Source of the DNA: Mantis religiosa
Taxonomy: Eukaryota; Arthropoda; Insecta; Mantodea; Mantidae
Length of the DNA: 64,000 nucleotides
Reading direction: 5' to 3'
NCBI GenBank assembly: GCA_030765055.1
Contig: CM060947.1
Span: 257,501,773 to 257,565,772, forward strand
This document shows, piece by piece, positions 58,305 through 64,000 of the stretch. The notes below the pieces were generated by a model, which had not been told where the DNA came from, searched no databases, and was given only the letters and a program-made list of their open reading frames with translations. Each line of letters begins with the position of its first letter. Within the stretch, counting starts at the first letter, position 1. A program made the translations under genes and the position numbers.

Positions 58305-61300
58305 CTCTTATTGCTCTCTCTACTGCAAGATAAACATTATCTTATTGTCGTTACAAGAGAATACAGAAGACTTTAAGTGATAGTCAAATGGTTTATATAC
58401 ATGACTCTCTCTACTCTTGTACAAACACTTATTGCTCTATCTACTTCAAGATAAACATTATCTTATTGTAGTTACAAGGGAATACAGTAGACTATAAGTG
58501 ATAATCAAATGTTTTATATACATGACTTTCTCTACTTTTGTACAAACCCTTATTGCTCTACCTACTTCAAGATAAACATTATCTTATTGTAGTTACAAGG
58601 GAATACAGTAGACTTTAAGTGATAGTCAAATGTTTTATATACATGACTTTCTCTACTCCTGTACAAACCCTTATTGCTCTATCTACTTCAAGACAAACAT
58701 TATCTTATTGTAGTTACAAGGGAATACAGTAGACTTTAAGTGATAGTCAAATGATTTATATACATGACTTTCTCTACTCCTGTACAAACCCTTATTGCTC
58801 TATCTACTTCAAGACAAACATTATCTTATTGTAGTTACAAGGGAATACAGTAGACTTTAAGTGATAGTCAAATGATTTATATACGTGACTTTCTCTACTC
58901 CTGTACAAACACTTGTTGCTCTACCTACTTCAAGATAAACATTATCTTATTGTAGTTACGAGGGAATACAGTAGACTTTAAGTGATAGTCAAATGTTTTA
59001 TATACATGACTTTCTCTACTCTTGTACAAACACTTACTGCTCTATCTACTTCAAGATAAACATTATCTTATTGTAGTTACAAGGAAATATAGTAGACTTT
59101 AAGTGATAGCCAAATGTTTTATATACATGACTTTCTCTACTCTTGTACAAACACTTACTGCTCTATCTACTTCAAGATAAACATTATCTTATTGTAGTTA
59201 CAAGGAAATACAGTAGACTTTAAGTGATAGCCAAATGTTTTATATACATGACTTTCTCTACTCTTGTACAAACACTTATTGCTCCATCTACTTCAAGATA
59301 AACATTATCTTATTGAAGTTACAAGGGAATACAGTACACTTTAAGTGATAGTCAAATGTTTTATATACATGACATTCTCTACTCTTGTACAAACCCTTAT
59401 TGCTCTATCTACTTCAAGACAAACATTATCTTATTGTAGTTACAAGGGAATACAGTAGACTTTAAGTGATAGTCAAATGATTTATATACATGACTTTCTC
59501 TACTCCTGTACAAACACTTGTTGCTCTACCTACTTCAAGATAAACATTATCTTATTGTAGTTACGAGGGAATACAGTAGACTTTAAGTGATAGTCAAATG
59601 TTTTATATACATGACTTTCTCTACTCCTGTACAAACCCTTATTGCTCTATCTACTTCAAGACAAACATTATCTTATTGTAGTTACAAGGGAATACAGTAG
59701 ACTTTAAGTGATAGTCAAATGATTTATATACATGACTTTCTCTACTCCTGTACAAACCCTTATTGCTCTACCTACTTCAAGATAAACATTATCTTATTGT
59801 AGTTACAAGGGAATACAGTAGACTTTAAGTGATAGTCAAATGTTTTATATACATGACTTTCTCTACTCCTGTACAAACCCTTATTGCTCTATCTACTTCA
59901 AGACAAACATTATCTTATTGTAGTTACAAGGGAATACAGTAGACTTTAAGTGATAGTCAAATGATTTATATACATGACTTTCTCTACTCCTGTACAAACC
60001 CTTATTGCTCTATCTACTTCAAGACAAACATTATCTTATTGTAGTTACAAGGGAATACAGTAGACTTTAAGTGATAGTCAAATGATTTATATACGTGACT
60101 TTCTCTACTCCTGTACAAACACTTATTGCTCTACCTACTTCAAGATAAACATTATCTTATTGTAGTTACGAGGGAATACAGTAGACTTTAAGTGATAGTC
60201 AAATGTTTTATATGCATGACTTTCTCTACTCTTGTACAAACACATATTGCTCTACCTACTTCAAGATAAACATTATCTTATTGTAGTTACGAGGGAATAC
60301 AGTAGACTTTAAGTGATAGTCAAATGTTTTATATACATGACTTTCTCTACTCTTGTACAAACACATATTGCTCTACCTACTTCAAGATAAACATTATCTT
60401 ACTGTAGTTACGAGGGAATACAGTAGACTTTAAGTGATAGTCAAATGTTTTATATACATGACTTTCTCTACTCTTGTACAAACACATATTGCTCTACCTA
60501 CTTCAAGATAAACATTATCTTATTGTAATTACGAGGGAATACAGTAGACTTTAAGTGATAGTCAAATGTTTTATATACATGACTTTCTCTACTCTTGTAC
60601 AAACACTTATTGCTCTACCTACTTCAAGATAAACATTATCTTATTGTAGTTACGAGGGAATACAGTAGACTTTAAGTGATAGTCAAATGTTTTATATACA
60701 TGACTTTCTCTACTCTTGTATAAACACTTATTGCTCTATCTACTTCAAGATAAACATTACCTTATAGTAGTTACAAGGGAATACAGTAGACTTTATGTGA
60801 TAGTCAAATGTTTTATATACATGACTTTCTCTACTCTTGTACAAACACTTATTGCTCTACCTACTTCAAGATAAACATTATCTTATTGTAGTTACGAGGG
60901 AATACAGTAGACTTTAAGTGATAGTCAAATGTTTTATATACATGACTTTCTCTACTCTTGTATAAACACTTATTGCTCTATCTACTTCAAGATAAACATT
61001 ACCTTATAGTAGTTACAAGGGAATACAGTAGACTTTATGTGATAGTCAAATGTTTTATATACATGACTTTCTCTACTCTTGTACAAACACTTATTGCTCT
61101 ACCTACTTCAAGATAAACATTATCTTATTGTAGTTACGAGGGAATACAGTAGACTTTAAGTGATAGTCAAATGTTTTATATACATGACTTTCTCTACTCT
61201 TGTACAAACACTTATTGCTCTACCTACTTCAAGATAAACATTATCTTATTGAAGTTACAAGGGAATACAGTAGACTTTAAGTGATAGTCAAATGTTTTAT

Positions 61301-61783
61301 ATACATGACTTTCTCTATTCTTGTACAAACACTTATTGCTCTATATACTTCAAGATAAACATTATCTTATTGTAGTTACAAGGGAATACAGTAGACTTTA
61401 AGTGATAGTCAAATGTTTTATATACATGGCTTTCTCTACTCTTGTACAAACACTTATTGCTCTATCTACTTCAAGATAAACATTAAGTTATTGAAGTTAC
61501 AAGGGAATACAGGGTACTTTAAGTGATAGTCAAATGTTTTATATACATGACTTTCTCTACTCTTCTACAAACACTTATTGCTCTATCTACTTCAAGATAA
61601 ACATTATCTTATTGTAGTTACGAGGGAATACAGTAGACTTTAAGTGATAGTCAAACGTTTTATATACATGGCTTTCTCTACTCTTGTACAAACACTTATT
61701 GCTCTATCTACTTCAAGATAAACATTATCTTATTGTAGTTACGAGGGAATACAGTAGACTTTAAGTGATAGACAAATGTTTAG
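58305..61783 (-). repeat. 121-bp repeat, main array, about 29 units
   Basis: CTTTAAGTGATAGTCAAATG recurs at 58371, 58492 (variant), 58613, 58734 and so on, a strict 121-bp period, up to about 61765. Each unit contains AAGATAAACATTATCTT, a 7-bp perfect stem with a 3-base loop, and TATATACATGACTTTC. Units are very similar. Two classes (CAAGATAAAC with ACGAGGG versus CAAGACAAAC with ACAAGGG) intermix, and a 242-bp dimer is repeated at about 60720 and 60962. The array is the reverse complement of those at 14123 and 45406. Confidence 0.97.
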
Positions 61784-62293
61784 CTTGTTGGCTAATTAGT
61801 TTATTAACGTATTAGCTTTTATGGTTCTTGGCGATAAAGATCTGTTACTTTTGGTCAGAGTTTTCTTTATCAGCTTTGACGTTCTTCGCCTTCCTTAAAT
61901 GTGTGGTACCACACCATCAACTTTACTTTCCTTCCGAAGTAAGCCACCGCAAGTTTTTTCATCTCCCTTCACCGATTTAGAACAGTAGCCAACGGGGAAC
62001 TACTTTGCTCAACTTGTAAATTATAATAGAATAATTGTGTAAAATGGTTATGTGAATAAATAAGTTGATGTACGGTACAAAGCCATGTGAACCCGTCATA
62101 GAACAACAGATTGTTTTTGGTTTCCCCCAAGTTATTCACGTTCAGGTTAAAAGGCATGGCCCAATATTACCATAGCAACATGTACGTCATATCAGAGATT
62201 AATTATGTTACAGAAACCAAAACAAGAGAATATAAATTAATATTTTGTACCTACAGCGTGGTAGGTAAAATTTTCCAGGCTGTGCAGTATAAT
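61784..62293. other. Intronic DNA, nothing recognised
   Basis: AT-rich without supported features. Confidence 0.4.
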
Positions 62294-63592
62294 GCCCGAT
62301 TTCACTAACTGAGAATAAGACTTTACACGAGTCTAGCAATATTTATATCAAAAATTGCATTTCACTAACAAGTGTTAGTGCAAAACTCGTGTTAAATTTC
62401 TTGTTAAGCTAAAAAGCCAAATTTCTGTTGTTAAGTTTTTAACAATTGTCAATAGTTTACATGGCATGCGTGAACGCAGCTCTTGATATAGATTTGCTAT
62501 ATTTAAGACCGTCTATATGACATTCGGAATAAATTACGGCCTATGAGGAACTATCATTTTGAGGAGCTATCAAAAGAATATGTTCTACAGAGGCACAGAC
62601 TACCTAAGGAAGTTGCTGTGGATGTACAAGAGAAGTTAGAACATACATCGAAAGAAATATGCCGATCTAGCCTTTGCTTGATGTATTAATAACTTAACGA
62701 TTTTGTAATACACTGAATTATGTAGATAATAGATTGTCCACTTCCCGTCTTGAAACATTCAAGTAACTCGTCACTTGTCCTTCTTTGCTCTTAATTTACG
62801 TAATGCTGAGTTAGAACATGCATCGAAAGGAATATGTCGATAACTTTAAAATTTTGTAATTCACTGAATTATGTGGATAATACACTGTCCACCTCCCGTC
62901 TTAAAACGTTCAAGTCACTCGTCACTTGCCCTTCCTCGCTCCTCGTTTTAAATTTACGTAATACTGAGTTAGATCATGCATCGAAAGGAATATGCCGATC
63001 TCGCCTTTGCTTCAAGTATTAATAACTTTCTGATTTTATAATTCACTGAATTTTGTGGATAATGCACTGTCCACCTCCGGTCTTGAAACGTTCAAGTCAT
63101 TCGTCATTTGTTCTTCTTTGCACCACTTTTTAAATTTACGTAATACTGACGAAGTTGCCTCTTGCTTCTAGTAGTGACACCTGCATTTAAATTCAATTCG
63201 TTTCCAATCGTTTTCCCGCGTGACATTTTGCATTCACCGCGTCCGTCCTCTTATTTCCCACGATATCCTTACACTTGTTTACCAATTCAATTAATAAATC
63301 TTTCACCATCGATGAGAAATTTGTCTCACGGCTTTTGTTTACGATTTTGTTTACCCGCAATTTTTTCAGTTTTGTGCTGACAAAAATGAAAACAAAGGCG
63401 CATCGTAATACTTCAAAGCATAGTGCGACACGTCCATAGCTGTAAGTCTCTTGGCGTTAACACGTGTTTGTTAACATTTCCATAAAATATGTTGGTGAAA
63501 TTGCAAGACATTTAACAGCTTTGTTAGTGCTGGGACAAGTGTTACCTTATATTTGTTAACGTCAATTTTAATATTTGGTGGTGAAATCGGGC
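62294..63592. mobile_element. Candidate DNA transposon with short inverted ends
   Basis: GCCCGATTTCACTA at 62294-62307 is matched in reverse complement (13 of 14) at 63579-63592. Both sub-ends contain further TTTCAC and GTGAAAT copies and TTAAC/GTTAA motifs in mirrored order. The interior has about three diverged tandem units (next entry) and no transposase. A target-site duplication was not evident. Confidence 0.5.
62635..63142 (+). repeat. Tandem repeat of about 160-175 bp, three copies
   Basis: AGTTAGA(A/T)CAT(A/G)CATCGAAAG begins units near 62635, 62810 and 62969. Each unit also contains CTGAATT-TGTGGATAAT and GTCCACCTCCCGTCTT. Units differ by indels. The array lies inside the candidate transposon. 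Confidence 0.88.
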
Positions 63593-64000
63593 TTAAATAT
63601 ATAATTTTACATGCAGTTTCTTGGCAGTGCGTTTGAGATTGGTATTTTTCTGCCTTTCGATAATTAAGGTTACTATGTCATATGGAAACGCGTAATAAAA
63701 ACTGCTTGAGCTACATATTGTGGATGACTTCTGAGCTTCTGTTAAAAGTTTAGATTCGGCAGGACGCACCATCCTTAACTGAGATAACTATTTTTTATGA
63801 ACCTAATTTTCTGTATGAAAAAGTTGTTGACTAATGCACTATTTTTTCCTTGGGCATTAAATTACAGTCCAAACATTCGACATCGCAACTTAACACGAAA
63901 TACATTTTCTTCGAGAGTTAAAATATGGCATGTGTAGTTGCATAAACATCAAAAGTCAAAACCGAAATGATTGTTAAGTGCCAAACTCGAGACTTCAAGT
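63593..64000. other. Intronic DNA, nothing recognised
   Basis: No supported feature to the window end. Confidence 0.4.

Overview
This is a stretch of nuclear DNA from an arthropod, almost certainly an insect with a large, repeat-rich genome and very long introns. A cockroach-like polyneopteran would fit, but that placement is inference from the style of the repeats. No bacterial operons, rRNA genes, CRISPR arrays or functional tRNA genes were seen. The only host gene I can support is a plus-strand gene of the sidestep (Side) family of immunoglobulin cell-surface receptors. Two exons of its first Ig domain lie at 14428-14560 and 53154-53362. They are joined in phase across an intron of about 38.6 kb, and each has clean AG and GT splice sites. 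Further exons must lie beyond both ends of the window.

Everything else is intron or flank filled with mobile elements and tandem arrays. Region 1-12.7 kb: a Penelope-like element with GIY-YIG remnants, the C-terminal half of a non-LTR retrotransposon, a mariner C-terminus, a small IS630/Tc1-like transposon with perfect terminal inverted repeats, an RNase H-bearing LINE tail, a tRNA-headed 108-bp array (family A) and a 315-bp tRNA-derived SINE/satellite (family B). Region 12.8-16 kb: a 1.3-kb TTTC/TTCC microsatellite, the first copy of a 121-bp repeat family, the first Ig exon and a 145-bp tandem array. Region 16-30.7 kb: two copies of one mariner family, a LINE endonuclease remnant, a 12-copy array built from a mariner helix-turn-helix segment, inverted family-B copies split by a LINE, a second 108-bp array and a different full-length mariner.

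Region 30.9-45 kb: a 70-bp array, a Jockey-type LINE bounded by target-site duplications, a Ty3/Gypsy fragment cut by a mariner, further family-B copies, an internally deleted LINE, a 121-bp array carrying a SINE with 13-bp duplications, LINE reverse-transcriptase debris, and a transposase gene split by a 638-bp LTR-like insertion. Region 45-53 kb: another 121-bp array, an RTE-type LINE tail with a long GAT tract, a SINE, tandem family-B units and a mariner remnant. Region 53-64 kb: the second Ig exon, a mariner whose helix-turn-helix segment is amplified four times (127-bp units) and whose body is split by a nested insertion, a 3.5-kb 121-bp array of about 29 copies, and a 1.3-kb inverted-repeat element.

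The Ig exons presumably encode a neuronal surface ligand or receptor. The repeats form a layered record of insertions, several of which can be ordered because one element interrupts another. The most unusual signals are two independent tandem amplifications of mariner DNA-binding-domain DNA, and the 121-bp family, which recurs at four loci with a shared flank and a hairpin in each unit.
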